From the NCBI RefSeq assembly GCF_016406305.1, contig NZ_CP066369.1, positions 1,320,501 to 1,384,500 on the forward strand: 64,000 nt of DNA, written 5' to 3'. This document shows positions 28,190 to 36,390 of the stretch, piece after piece. The notes beneath the pieces are model-generated. The model was given only the letters and a program-made list of their open reading frames with translations. It had not been told where the DNA came from and searched no databases. The stretch is from Shewanella putrefaciens (GTDB lineage Bacteria; Pseudomonadota; Gammaproteobacteria; Enterobacterales; Shewanellaceae). Made by a program: the position numbers and the translations under genes. How positions within the stretch are numbered: the first letter of the stretch is position 1; every line of letters starts with the position of its first letter.

Positions 28190-28981
28190 TTGGGGTCATT
28201 AGTCTGTGTAGGGACGGGGTTGCAGTTAGCGGGACAGATAAGCGTCTTAAGCCGCAGCTATATTGAGCATGCCGATATCGTATTTTCGCTCCTGCCCGAT
28301 GGTTTTTCCCAGCGTTGGCTGATGAAGCTCAACCCAAATGTCATCAATTTGCAGCAGTTTTATGCGCAAGATGGCGAGATAAAAAATCGCCGAGAAACCT
28401 ATGAACAAATGGTCAATGCCATTTTGGAGGCCGTGAGGGCCGGCAAAAAAACCGTTTGTGCACTCTATGGTCATCCGGGGGTGTTTGCCTGTGTTTCCCA
28501 TATGGCAATTGCGCGGGCACGGACGGAGGGATTTTCGGCCAAGATGGAGCCAGGGATCTCCGCTGAAGCCTGTTTATGGGCGGATCTGGGTATCGACCCC
28601 GGTAACTCTGGCCACCAAAGTTTTGAAGCCAGTCAGTTTATGTTTTTTAATCATGTGCCTGATACGACAACCCATTTATTACTCTGGCAAATTGCCATTG
28701 CGGGTGAGCATACATTAACTCAGTTCCATACGTCGGCGGACAGATTACAAATTCTGGTGGAGCAACTTAGCCAATGGTATCCCCTTGAGCATGAGGTGAT
28801 TATTTATGAGGCGGCAAACTTGCCGGTGCAAACGGCGCGTATCGAACGTTTACCGCTGGCGAGTTTACCCCAAGCGCACCTTACGCCAATTAGCACTTTG
28901 TTAATTCCACCAGCAAAAAAGCTCGAGTACAACTATGCTATTTTGACTAAGTTAGGGATAAGCCCCGAAGATTTAGGCTAA
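28190..28981 (+). CDS. sonM: Borosin alpha-N-methyltransferase (SonM-like, tetrapyrrole methylase fold)
   Basis: SAM-dependent enzyme that methylates backbone amides of the partner peptide, giving a borosin-type RiPP. The 263-residue protein has the tetrapyrrole-methylase fold: GSLVCVGTGLQLAGQI at the start, the SAM-site GHPGVF (95-100), and the borosin-type NRRETYEQ motif. Tyr58, Arg67, Tyr71 and Tyr93 match residues I recall as catalytic in S. oneidensis SonM. It lacks the fused precursor of fungal OphMA, so this is the split type. The start is a TTG preceded by GGGGG; no better start exists. The precursor gene follows after 39 bp. Confidence 0.93.
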   Translation: MGSLVCVGTGLQLAGQISVLSRSYIEHADIVFSLLPDGFSQRWLMKLNPNVINLQQFYAQDGEIKNRRETYEQMVNAILEAVRAGKKTVCALYGHPGVFACVSHMAIARARTEGFSAKMEPGISAEACLWADLGIDPGNSGHQSFEASQFMFFNHVPDTTTHLLLWQIAIAGEHTLTQFHTSADRLQILVEQLSQWYPLEHEVIIYEAANLPVQTARIERLPLASLPQAHLTPISTLLIPPAKKLEYNYAILTKLGISPEDLG

Positions 28982-29020
28982 TAGATGATATTTAGTCATG
29001 ACTAACAATAAGGAGAAACG

Positions 29021-29236
29021 ATGTCTGCATTATCGGATTTTTTTACTCAGCTAGGCCAAGATGCCCAGCTAATGGAAGACTATCAACAGGATCCAGAGGC
29101 TGTGATGCGTGCCCATGGCTTAACTGATGAAGAAATTACCGCCGTGATGACGGGGGATATGGAAAAATTGAAAAACCTGAGCGGGGATGAAAATTATCAG
29201 TCCTACCTTATTATTTCTCATGGAAACGGTGATTAG
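29021..29236 (+). CDS. sonA: Split borosin precursor peptide (SonA-like)
   Basis: A 71-residue RiPP precursor. Residues 1-50 form the helical borosin-binding domain (LSDFFTQLGQDAQLMEDY, HGLTDEEITAVMTGD) that docks on the methyltransferase. A short linker leads to the C-terminal core, YQSYLIISHGNGD (59-71). From memory, S. oneidensis SonA is methylated on residues 63 and 65; here these are Leu63 and Ile65. The start has a strong AAGGAGA site, consistent with high expression relative to the TTG-started enzyme. No protease or exporter gene is adjacent, and the mature product is not known. The stop codon abuts the next gene's start. Confidence 0.93.
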   Translation: MSALSDFFTQLGQDAQLMEDYQQDPEAVMRAHGLTDEEITAVMTGDMEKLKNLSGDENYQSYLIISHGNGD

Positions 29237-31027
29237 TTGAAGCGTGTTTACGCTCTATTTACGGTTATCTTGGGCATACTCAGTATGCCCTTAATTGCTG
29301 CACCTACAAATTATGATGAAGCGCTAACTAAGATTGAAATACTACAACATTCGAATTTGCCTGAAGCAATAGAACAGCTTAAAACCCTTGAGTCTGAATT
29401 TGAATCTATGCCACGTTTGCAACAGGGGCGATTTTTGGTCTTTAAAGGGGCCGCTTCTATTTATGCCGGGCAGTATCAAACTGCTATCGATACATTGAAT
29501 CAGTCGGAAGCCTTACTGAAAGATTCTGATATGTTATTTTCTGCGTATAGCTATGAGGCGACAGCCTATATTGCTTTACGCCATTTTAATGATGCTTTCA
29601 ATGTGATGGGGAAGAGTCTTAGATTAATTGAGCGCATTGAAGATGTTAACCTTAAACGTGCCTCATATTTACGTTTGGCCAGTCTCTATGCCGCCATGGG
29701 GATTACAGAGGAAGTGGCTACATACGCAGCTAAAGCTCTTGCTATTGCTTCTCCTAATGATGTTAAAGATGTGTGTGGGGCTAAATTATATTTATCCGTT
29801 CACCAGTTAGAATTAAAGTCTTACTCTCAAGCATTTGATGAATTTAAATCCACTCGTAGTTTTTGTGAGTCCAATGGCTACCCACTAATTGCATATATTG
29901 CATTAAAAGGTATGGGTGAATCTAAGTTAAGGTTGGATGAACCACTCCCAGCCGTATCCTATCTATTAGATGCGCTAAAAGGTTATGAGTCATTTAATTT
30001 TCAACTTGAGATAAATAGTACACATGCTTTGCTCAGTGAAGCCTATTTGATGTTACAAGATTTTGCGAAAGCAGAGTTACATGCTCAGCATGTTATGAAA
30101 CTTTCCGATGACTCTAGTAATACGGAACTTAAGCACACTGCCTCACGGGTACTCGCCAAGATTAGCGCTCAAGATAAACAGTTTGAGCAAGCCTATGAAT
30201 ATTCAAGAAAAGAGCAGCATTATAATCAACTGCTTTTTGATGAGTCTAAGATGAAGACCCTCGCTTATCAAGCCGCAAAATTCAATGCCGACGAGCAGGC
30301 GCGTGAAATCAATTTACTCAATAAAGAGCGTGAACTCTATATTGCCCAGCAAATGGTCAAGGAGCGTGAGTATACTAATATGCTGATGTTTATCACTATA
30401 TTAGTGGGTGGACTGTTTTTCCTTGGGATTTTATTAATCGTTGGCAGTCTGCAAAAGCGCAAATTTATGCGCATGGCGAGGATTGATGCCCTCACTGGGG
30501 TGCTTAATCGTGGCGCGGGGCAAGAACTCGGGGAAAACCTGTTTGTGCAGGTTGCGGCCCGGGGTGGGGATTTTTGCGTGATCTTGTTCGACCTAGATCA
30601 TTTTAAGTTGATTAATGACTCCTATGGCCACGGTACGGGAGATTGGGCGCTGAAGAAGGTCGTTGAGTCACTTAAGCCCCATATTCGCAATGGTGATGTG
30701 TTTGCCCGTATTGGTGGTGAAGAGTTTGCAATCTTTCTGCCCTATGCCAATGAAGCAAAGGGGATGGAGGTTGCCGAGCAGTGCCGAACCAGAATTGAGG
30801 CAATTGATACCCATCATTCGGGGCATAAATTTGTGATCACCGCCAGTTTTGGGGTGAGTGGTATGAGGTCGGAGGATTTAAGCCTCGATCCTTTATTGCA
30901 CCGTGCCGATATGGCCCTATACGCGGTGAAATCCAGTGGGCGTAATAACGTTTTTTGCTATTCGGATATATTAAAGTCCGATAAACAAGCGACCAGTTTA
31001 GGTAACCGATTAGTGAGCATGCGCTAA
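29237..31027 (+). CDS. TPR-sensor diguanylate cyclase (GGDEF)
   Basis: Predicted to make cyclic di-GMP in response to a periplasmic signal. The 596-residue protein has a signal sequence (about 1-21), a periplasmic region of about 350 residues built of TPR-like helical repeats, one membrane segment (about 382-405) and a cytosolic GGDEF domain with the active site GGEEF at 493-497. An inhibitory I-site RNGD lies five residues before it, so product inhibition is expected. The start is TTG immediately after the stop of the borosin precursor gene, with GGAAACGGTGAT in the precursor's last codons as the only ribosome-binding candidate. It is thus part of the borosin operon, probably translationally coupled. 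Confidence 0.9.
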   Translation: MKRVYALFTVILGILSMPLIAAPTNYDEALTKIEILQHSNLPEAIEQLKTLESEFESMPRLQQGRFLVFKGAASIYAGQYQTAIDTLNQSEALLKDSDMLFSAYSYEATAYIALRHFNDAFNVMGKSLRLIERIEDVNLKRASYLRLASLYAAMGITEEVATYAAKALAIASPNDVKDVCGAKLYLSVHQLELKSYSQAFDEFKSTRSFCESNGYPLIAYIALKGMGESKLRLDEPLPAVSYLLDALKGYESFNFQLEINSTHALLSEAYLMLQDFAKAELHAQHVMKLSDDSSNTELKHTASRVLAKISAQDKQFEQAYEYSRKEQHYNQLLFDESKMKTLAYQAAKFNADEQAREINLLNKERELYIAQQMVKEREYTNMLMFITILVGGLFFLGILLIVGSLQKRKFMRMARIDALTGVLNRGAGQELGENLFVQVAARGGDFCVILFDLDHFKLINDSYGHGTGDWALKKVVESLKPHIRNGDVFARIGGEEFAIFLPYANEAKGMEVAEQCRTRIEAIDTHHSGHKFVITASFGVSGMRSEDLSLDPLLHRADMALYAVKSSGRNNVFCYSDILKSDKQATSLGNRLVSMR

Positions 31028-31272
31028 TTGGTGAGTATGCGCTAAGGGTTTTAGCGGTTGGGGTTGCTTATATCGCCGCGGGTCGATAGGTGTTGATATT
31101 AATTTCTTCTTGTCTTTAGCCGCGTTTATTCCTGTTTTCCTCCTTCGCCGATTTATCCTGATGTTTTGATTTTCCTCTTAAGTTTTAGGGTTTGTTAACA
31201 AATAAATCGGGTATGATTAGCGATAATCTATGCGCGTTTGTTGCCTATCATTTTTACTTTGTTGGAGCCCTG

Positions 31273-33042
31273 ATGGAACAGTCGAGTTTGCTGACTTCTG
31301 TGCTACTTTTTTTACTCGCCGCGGTGATTTTTGTGCCCTTGGGTAAGCGCTTTGGCGCGGGGCCTATTCTGTCCTATCTTGCTGCTGGGGTGATTTTAGG
31401 GCCTGGTGGCATGGCGTTAGTTTCCGATCCTGCCGCCGTTTTACACTTTGCCGAGCTTGGCGTGGTGCTGATGTTGTTTGTGCTCGGGCTTGAACTCAAT
31501 CCAAGTAAACTTTGGGAACTGCGCAGCGCTATCTTTGGCTTAGGTAGCGGCCAGTTATTGCTTTCTTGGGCGGCGATTGGTGGTTTAGCTTGGGGATTTG
31601 GTCTATCCGTTGAGGCGGCGTTAGTGGTCGGTGCTGCACTATCTTTATCTTCAACCGCTTTTGCGGTGCAGCTGATGAGTGAGCATAGACTGCTCACTAC
31701 ACCACTCGGGCGTGATGCCTTTGGGGTACTGTTAATGCAGGATCTTGCCGTGATCCCCATGTTGTTACTCACGGCCTACTTAGCGCCCAATTCGGCACAG
31801 ATTGAACACCATGCCGTGCCTTGGTATTGGACCTGTGTGGCATTAGTCGGCTTTGTTTTGGTGGGGAAATATTTACTGCCGCGAGTGCTTAAATTAGTGG
31901 CAAGTAGCGGTGTACGTGAAGTGCTGACCGCCTTTGCATTATTGCTGGTGATGGGCAGTGCCGAGTTGATGGAATGGCTCGGGTTATCCGCGGGTATGGG
32001 GGCATTTTTAGCGGGGATTATGCTGGCAAACTCCAGTTATCGACATCAGCTTGAAACGGACATAGAACCCTTTAAGGGGCTCTTACTCGGCCTATTTTTT
32101 ATGGCGGTCGGTATGAGTATGGATTTAACGTTATTACTGACCGAACCCTTGCTTATTTTAGCCATATTGCTGGGAATGTTAGTGATTAAAACCTTAGTGC
32201 TGATGCTACTTGGACGCTTACGTCACCATACTTGGCGCCCGAGCATTGCCCTTGGGTTAATCTTGGCCGAGGGCGGTGAGTTTGCCTTTGTGCTGTTATC
32301 GCAGGCGCAATTAACCGGTATTGTGGGCGACAAAATTGCACAGATTTTAGTGCTGGCTATCGGTCTATCGATGGCGGTTACACCGCTAATTTTCACCTTG
32401 TTCCGGGCCACTAAAGCTAAAGTGGTGGATACAAGGTTACCCGATACCATTAATGTGACTGAGTCAGAGGTGGTGATCGCTGGCTTTGGGCGAGTAGGGC
32501 AGATAACTGGACGGATTTTGGCCTCCTCGGGTATTCCATTTGTGGCTTTGGATAAGGATGCCAGCCATGTGGATGTTATTCGTAAATATGGCGGTGAAGT
32601 GTATTTTGGTGATGCCAGACGCTTAGATATGTTGATGTCGGCGGGGATAGCGCGCTCACGGTTACTCTTGCTGGCGGTTGATAACGTTGAGGATTCCATT
32701 GAGATTGCCCAGCAAGTGAAAACCCATTTTCCCCATATCCATATTGTGGCGCGGGCAAGGGATCGTAACCATGCCTATCGCTTGATGAGTCTTGGGATAA
32801 CCGATGTGTTCCGGGAAACCTTTGGCTCGGCATTATCCGCCAGTGAGAAGATCCTGCAAGGCTTAGGTTTGTCGCAGGTGCAGGCCAATGAACGGGTAAA
32901 AATCTTTGCTGAGCACGATAAAAAGCTGGTGGTCGCCAGTGCAGTCCATCAACATGATTTAGCGACGCTGATTGATTTATCTAACAAAGGAAAAGCCGAG
33001 TTGGAGTCCTTGATGCGCGGCGATAGGGAAAATGTGAGTTAA
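31273..33042 (+). CDS. KefB/KefC-type potassium:proton antiporter (CPA2)
   Basis: Inner-membrane cation/proton antiporter with a cytosolic nucleotide-binding domain. The start chosen is ATG 31273 with GGAG 5 bases upstream, giving 589 residues; the frame is open 81 bases further upstream. Residues about 5-380 form 12 membrane segments of the Na/H exchanger family (FGAGPILSYLAAGVILGP, AELGVVLMLFVLGLEL). Residues about 398-520 form a TrkA-N/RCK domain with VVIAGFGRVGQITGRIL and the acidic end of strand two (FVALDKD). In E. coli Kef proteins are gated by glutathione adducts; no KefF/KefG partner is adjacent here, so regulation may differ. Confidence 0.87.
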   Translation: MEQSSLLTSVLLFLLAAVIFVPLGKRFGAGPILSYLAAGVILGPGGMALVSDPAAVLHFAELGVVLMLFVLGLELNPSKLWELRSAIFGLGSGQLLLSWAAIGGLAWGFGLSVEAALVVGAALSLSSTAFAVQLMSEHRLLTTPLGRDAFGVLLMQDLAVIPMLLLTAYLAPNSAQIEHHAVPWYWTCVALVGFVLVGKYLLPRVLKLVASSGVREVLTAFALLLVMGSAELMEWLGLSAGMGAFLAGIMLANSSYRHQLETDIEPFKGLLLGLFFMAVGMSMDLTLLLTEPLLILAILLGMLVIKTLVLMLLGRLRHHTWRPSIALGLILAEGGEFAFVLLSQAQLTGIVGDKIAQILVLAIGLSMAVTPLIFTLFRATKAKVVDTRLPDTINVTESEVVIAGFGRVGQITGRILASSGIPFVALDKDASHVDVIRKYGGEVYFGDARRLDMLMSAGIARSRLLLLAVDNVEDSIEIAQQVKTHFPHIHIVARARDRNHAYRLMSLGITDVFRETFGSALSASEKILQGLGLSQVQANERVKIFAEHDKKLVVASAVHQHDLATLIDLSNKGKAELESLMRGDRENVS

Positions 33043-33057
33043 GTTTTGTCTAAGAGA

Positions 33058-33085
33058 AACAAGAGAGCCCATGGGCTCTCTTGTT
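33058..33085. terminator. Bidirectional Rho-independent terminator
   Basis: A 28-bp perfect palindrome, with arms beginning AACAAGAGAGCCC, between the convergent Kef and TonB-receptor genes; T-rich tail on plus. Confidence 0.85.
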
Positions 33086-33107
33086 GTTTACGGCCGCGGG
33101 GGAATGA

Positions 33108-35543
33108 TTAGAAACTATAGCTATATTGCAATGTCATATTGCGCTCTTCGCCGGGCATACCGCCGAGGAACATGGCTTTACTGTAATAGTCTTTGTTGAA
33201 CAAATTGTTGATATTGAGCTGCACTTTCCACGAGTCGGCGGTGTAGCTGATTGCCGAGTCCACTATGGTATAGCTAGGCACGTAGCCCTCTGGGATCCCA
33301 AATGAGCTCGAGTGCGTGCTTCTATCATCCACATATTTTGCGCCAAGGCTGAGTTCAATTGGGCTAGCTAGTGCAAACCAATCGGCACCGTAGGTTACCC
33401 AAGCACTGGCAGTGACATAGGGCACACCTTTTTGACGGCTGTTATAGGTTGAACTGGTTGGATTTTGTTTATCCCTTGCATCTTGGTACATACCGTTGAG
33501 GTTGATACGCCAATTGTCGTTTAAGTGGGCATTGAGATCGAGTTCAACCCCTTGGGTATCTTCGCTGCCGTCGTAGAAATACAGGGGGACTTCTGGCCCT
33601 GAGACGCCTAATTTATAGTCTTCATTCGTATAGGGCACATTGGTGCGTGAGCTTTTAAACAATACGAGGGATGCGAGCAGTTGATCATCGAAGGCTTTAA
33701 AGCGCATGCCCAGATCATTGCTTATCGATTCAGAATCTTCACGGTCAGTAAGAGTGCCAGTGACAGAGCCTAAAATATTGTAGGCGGTGCGTCCCTTAGC
33801 GTGATTGATAAAGAATGACAGATCATCCATCGGCATATAGGTCATGCCTAAGTTATAGGTAGTACCGTTATCCGTGGTGTCCTGTTCTTGGGTCGCTTTG
33901 GCTTCGCTGGCACTGTAGCGCGCATCGACACCTAAATGTTCATAGCTTTGTTTTATCTCATTAAAGGCAACACCAATCCGAGTCGTAAAACCGTAACCTA
34001 AATAACCAACATGCTGTAGCCCTAGGCCCCAGGCACTGACTGTCTTGTTATAGTTGGCGGTTTTTAGTGGATCATAGTCCTCAAATGTACCTGTACCCCA
34101 ATTAGGGTGGCGAATGTCGTAGATGTAGGGGAGTGATCCCTGGTAAGTGGTTTTCCCGTCCTTGCTTTTAAAGATTTGATCCGCATCGTAGATAGAGTAT
34201 TGCTGGAAGCCAATTGTACGGTCTTCGTAGTTAGCATTAAGTAATAACTCATTGTCTATATTGCCAATTTGGAAGTCATAGCGTAAATCGGCAAAATATT
34301 GCCAGGATGTTTCATCGGCATCGACTTTACGGTATTCCTGCCGTCTGGCGGCAAAGGGATATAACACGCCATTTTCAACCAAGGGCGCGCGCGGATCGGC
34401 ATTGATGGCCCCTTTATTATTCCAATAGACGTAGTTATAGGCACCAGTTTGGCGAGCAAACCCTGAGGTATAGTCACGGTACTGCAGTTGCTGATTGAGG
34501 AAGAGATTGTCGTTAAAGTAGATATTGTGGGTCAGCTTAAATCTTAATTCTTCGCCTTCGTTATCCTTCGCCATGGGTGAAATCAGGCCCGCATCGCCAA
34601 AGGAATAGGGCGTTAGGCCATCACCGCTGGCCAATGATGCTGCTAATTGCTGGCGCTGCTCATCGGTCAGTTGTATGCCTTTGCCATTAGGATCGTTGAT
34701 CAAATCTTGCCAAGTGACTTCCCCGGCCGTTTTACCATTAACTGAGTCGGCGTTATAGATCCGAATAGGGTGGCCTATGGAGTCAACGGCAATGGCATCT
34801 TTGATATAAGCCCCTGAAAGCATTAAATCTTGGCTATCAGTGATTAGCCACTTTAAGGAGGCGTACACTTCGTCTCTGTCGGTCCCTAAATCCCGATAAC
34901 CTTCACTTCGGGCGGATTTGGCGACTACGCGATAGGCAAGGTCATCCGTGAGACCGCCGGTACTATCGAGTGCCAGTGAATAGGTCTCCCACTGGCCGAT
35001 TTCAGCGGTAAATTTATGGTTTGACTCAAATTGAGGCTTTTTCTCGATCAGGTTGATAACTCCGCCTGCACTCCCCATACCGTAGAGACCCGTCGCAGGG
35101 CCCTTTAGCACCTCAACTGAGTCTACATTGGTTAAAGAGCGTGTAGGGTTAAAAGTGTTACCAAGGCCTGCGCCACCATACATACCGTCATAGGTATAGT
35201 TAGCGCCTAAACCACGGATCATTAAGTTATCGCCAATACCGTAGTTATTCCCCGCTTGGATTACACCACTGATGTTATGGATTAAATCCTGAAGATTATC
35301 TGTACCTTGGGCTTCTATTAGTTCTTGATCAGCAATCACAACGGCGGCAGGGGTTTCCATTAGTGACATATCGGATTTGGTTGCCAACCCTGAATTTTTA
35401 ACGACGGAGTTCTGTTTACCGTAAACCGTAATACGTTCGATATTGGTTTGGTTATTTGGCGCTGAAATGGGATCTGCCAACGCGGTTTGATACAGGCTGC
35501 CCATGCAGGCGAGTGCGGTGAGTGATAAGCAAAATGGCTTCAT
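33108..35543 (-). CDS. TonB-dependent ferric siderophore receptor
   Basis: Outer-membrane receptor that imports a ferric siderophore using TonB energy. The 811-residue protein has a signal peptide (about 1-23), a TonB-box-like ERITVYGK, the plug domain (about 60-165; TPAAVVIADQELI, IRGLGANYTYDGMYGG, VEVLKGPATGLYGMGSAGGVINLI) and a 22-strand barrel with the terminal aromatic residue in LQYSYSF. The plug motif LIRGLG/GVINLI is of the siderophore class. A near-consensus Fur box lies 30 bp upstream, so it should be iron-repressed. The specific siderophore cannot be told from sequence, and no biosynthesis genes are near. Confidence 0.92.
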   Translation of the reverse strand: MKPFCLSLTALACMGSLYQTALADPISAPNNQTNIERITVYGKQNSVVKNSGLATKSDMSLMETPAAVVIADQELIEAQGTDNLQDLIHNISGVIQAGNNYGIGDNLMIRGLGANYTYDGMYGGAGLGNTFNPTRSLTNVDSVEVLKGPATGLYGMGSAGGVINLIEKKPQFESNHKFTAEIGQWETYSLALDSTGGLTDDLAYRVVAKSARSEGYRDLGTDRDEVYASLKWLITDSQDLMLSGAYIKDAIAVDSIGHPIRIYNADSVNGKTAGEVTWQDLINDPNGKGIQLTDEQRQQLAASLASGDGLTPYSFGDAGLISPMAKDNEGEELRFKLTHNIYFNDNLFLNQQLQYRDYTSGFARQTGAYNYVYWNNKGAINADPRAPLVENGVLYPFAARRQEYRKVDADETSWQYFADLRYDFQIGNIDNELLLNANYEDRTIGFQQYSIYDADQIFKSKDGKTTYQGSLPYIYDIRHPNWGTGTFEDYDPLKTANYNKTVSAWGLGLQHVGYLGYGFTTRIGVAFNEIKQSYEHLGVDARYSASEAKATQEQDTTDNGTTYNLGMTYMPMDDLSFFINHAKGRTAYNILGSVTGTLTDREDSESISNDLGMRFKAFDDQLLASLVLFKSSRTNVPYTNEDYKLGVSGPEVPLYFYDGSEDTQGVELDLNAHLNDNWRINLNGMYQDARDKQNPTSSTYNSRQKGVPYVTASAWVTYGADWFALASPIELSLGAKYVDDRSTHSSSFGIPEGYVPSYTIVDSAISYTADSWKVQLNINNLFNKDYYSKAMFLGGMPGEERNMTLQYSYSF

Positions 35544-35572
35544 AAATGTAATTCCCCCATGAAAAGGTTGCG

Positions 35573-35591
35573 AATGATAATGGTTTTCATT
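35573..35591 (-). promoter_or_regulatory. Fur box of the TonB-dependent receptor
   Basis: On minus the site reads AATGAAAACCATTATCATT; about 17 of 19 positions fit the palindromic Fur consensus. It lies about 30-48 bp upstream of the receptor start. Confidence 0.82.
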
Positions 35592-35865
35592 TTGTTTGCA
35601 ACAAATGTTTCAGGTTCGGATGGGGTATAGCATTGACATTCTTTACGTATATAAAACGGTAAAAGCTAAGGGGAGGGAGCCCTATTATCGAGTTACTCCC
35701 ATGTTGTTGGTGGCATTTTCGCTAACATGCCGTTGTTATTTCGACTTTGTTTCATTTTTTTTATAAAAAAGTGATTATTTTTTTGAGTTAACCAGAGCAA
35801 CCGACCTTGTTGATCTGGAAACGCAACCCTAAGTGAAGTGAGCTATAGGTTTATGTGCTCAACTG

Positions 35866-35881
35866 TTTACGTAAACGTCAA
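35866..35881. promoter_or_regulatory. LiuR-like operator
   Basis: TTTACGTAAACGTCAA fits the pattern TT-N-ACGT-NN-ACGT-N-AA that I recall for LiuR (MerR family, branched-chain amino-acid catabolism). LiuR has been predicted to control aceBA in Shewanella. Confidence 0.5.
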
Positions 35882-35884
35882 ATT

Positions 35885-35898
35885 GAAACGAGTGTTTA
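35885..35898. promoter_or_regulatory. PsrA-like operator
   Basis: GAAAC-GAGT-GTTTA fits the AAAC-N4-GTTT core of PsrA (fatty-acid-responsive TetR regulator). It lies 3 bp from the LiuR-like site. Confidence 0.4.
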
Positions 35899-35929
35899 AA
35901 TTTGTTGTGTATGACTTAATATTTAAAGT

Positions 35930-35945
35930 CATGATTTTTATCACA
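35930..35945. promoter_or_regulatory. CRP-like site
   Basis: CATGA-TTTTTA-TCACA: one perfect and one weak half-site at the right 6-bp spacing, flanked by ATTT. Confidence 0.35.
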
Positions 35946-36038
35946 TTTAAATCTTTACCTCTAGGTTAGTTCAAAACATCTTCATATTTCTACTTAGGTC
36001 TAATAAGGCTTTAAGAGTGTATTTAAAAATTTACTTAA

Positions 36039-36053
36039 TGTAATTAAAGTACG
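36039..36053. promoter_or_regulatory. HexR-like operator
   Basis: TGTAATTAAAGTACG agrees at 13 of 15 positions with TGTAATTAAATTACA, the HexR consensus as I recall it for Shewanella central carbon genes, aceBA among them. Confidence 0.5.
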
Positions 36054-36123
36054 AAATTAATTACATCGCATCGTCGCTGGTAAAGTTGTCTGACAATTTT
36101 CATATTAGTAAATATTTATGATA

Positions 36124-36151
36124 TTGACACTCATTAATTTAATTTTTAAAT
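36124..36151 (+). promoter_or_regulatory. Predicted aceBA promoter
   Basis: Perfect -35 TTGACA (36124-36129), 16-bp spacer, weak -10 TTAAAT (36146-36151). The weak -10 and the upstream sites suggest activator dependence. Confidence 0.45.
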
Positions 36152-36390
36152 CAATGAGTTAAGTTGTAATCACTCGCATGGTCTGACCAATTTTGAATGC
36201 GGTTTTGGTCAAGTTTAAGCTGTTTTTAACCTTGGATGGACTGTTGCAAATACAAAGGTTTGTCGGTAAGTTTTAGTTCGAAACAAACATTTGATGGTTT
36301 TGTGGCTGATATTTAGACAGCGTGATTGGGGGCTTGTCCCAGTATCTACGACAAAACTGTGATAGTTGAGCCTCTTGGGAGGGCGAGAAG

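Larger units (their letters stand above)
35592..36390. other. Long AT-rich regulatory region upstream of aceB
   Basis: About 800 bp without a gene. It contains four candidate operators (35866-35881, 35885-35898, 35930-35945, 36039-36053), an inverted repeat ATGACTT/AAGTCAT at 35911-35932, and a promoter with a perfect TTGACA at 36124-36129. Around that promoter lies an inverted pair ACTCATT/AATGAGT. The leader of aceB would be about 230 bases. Confidence 0.6.
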
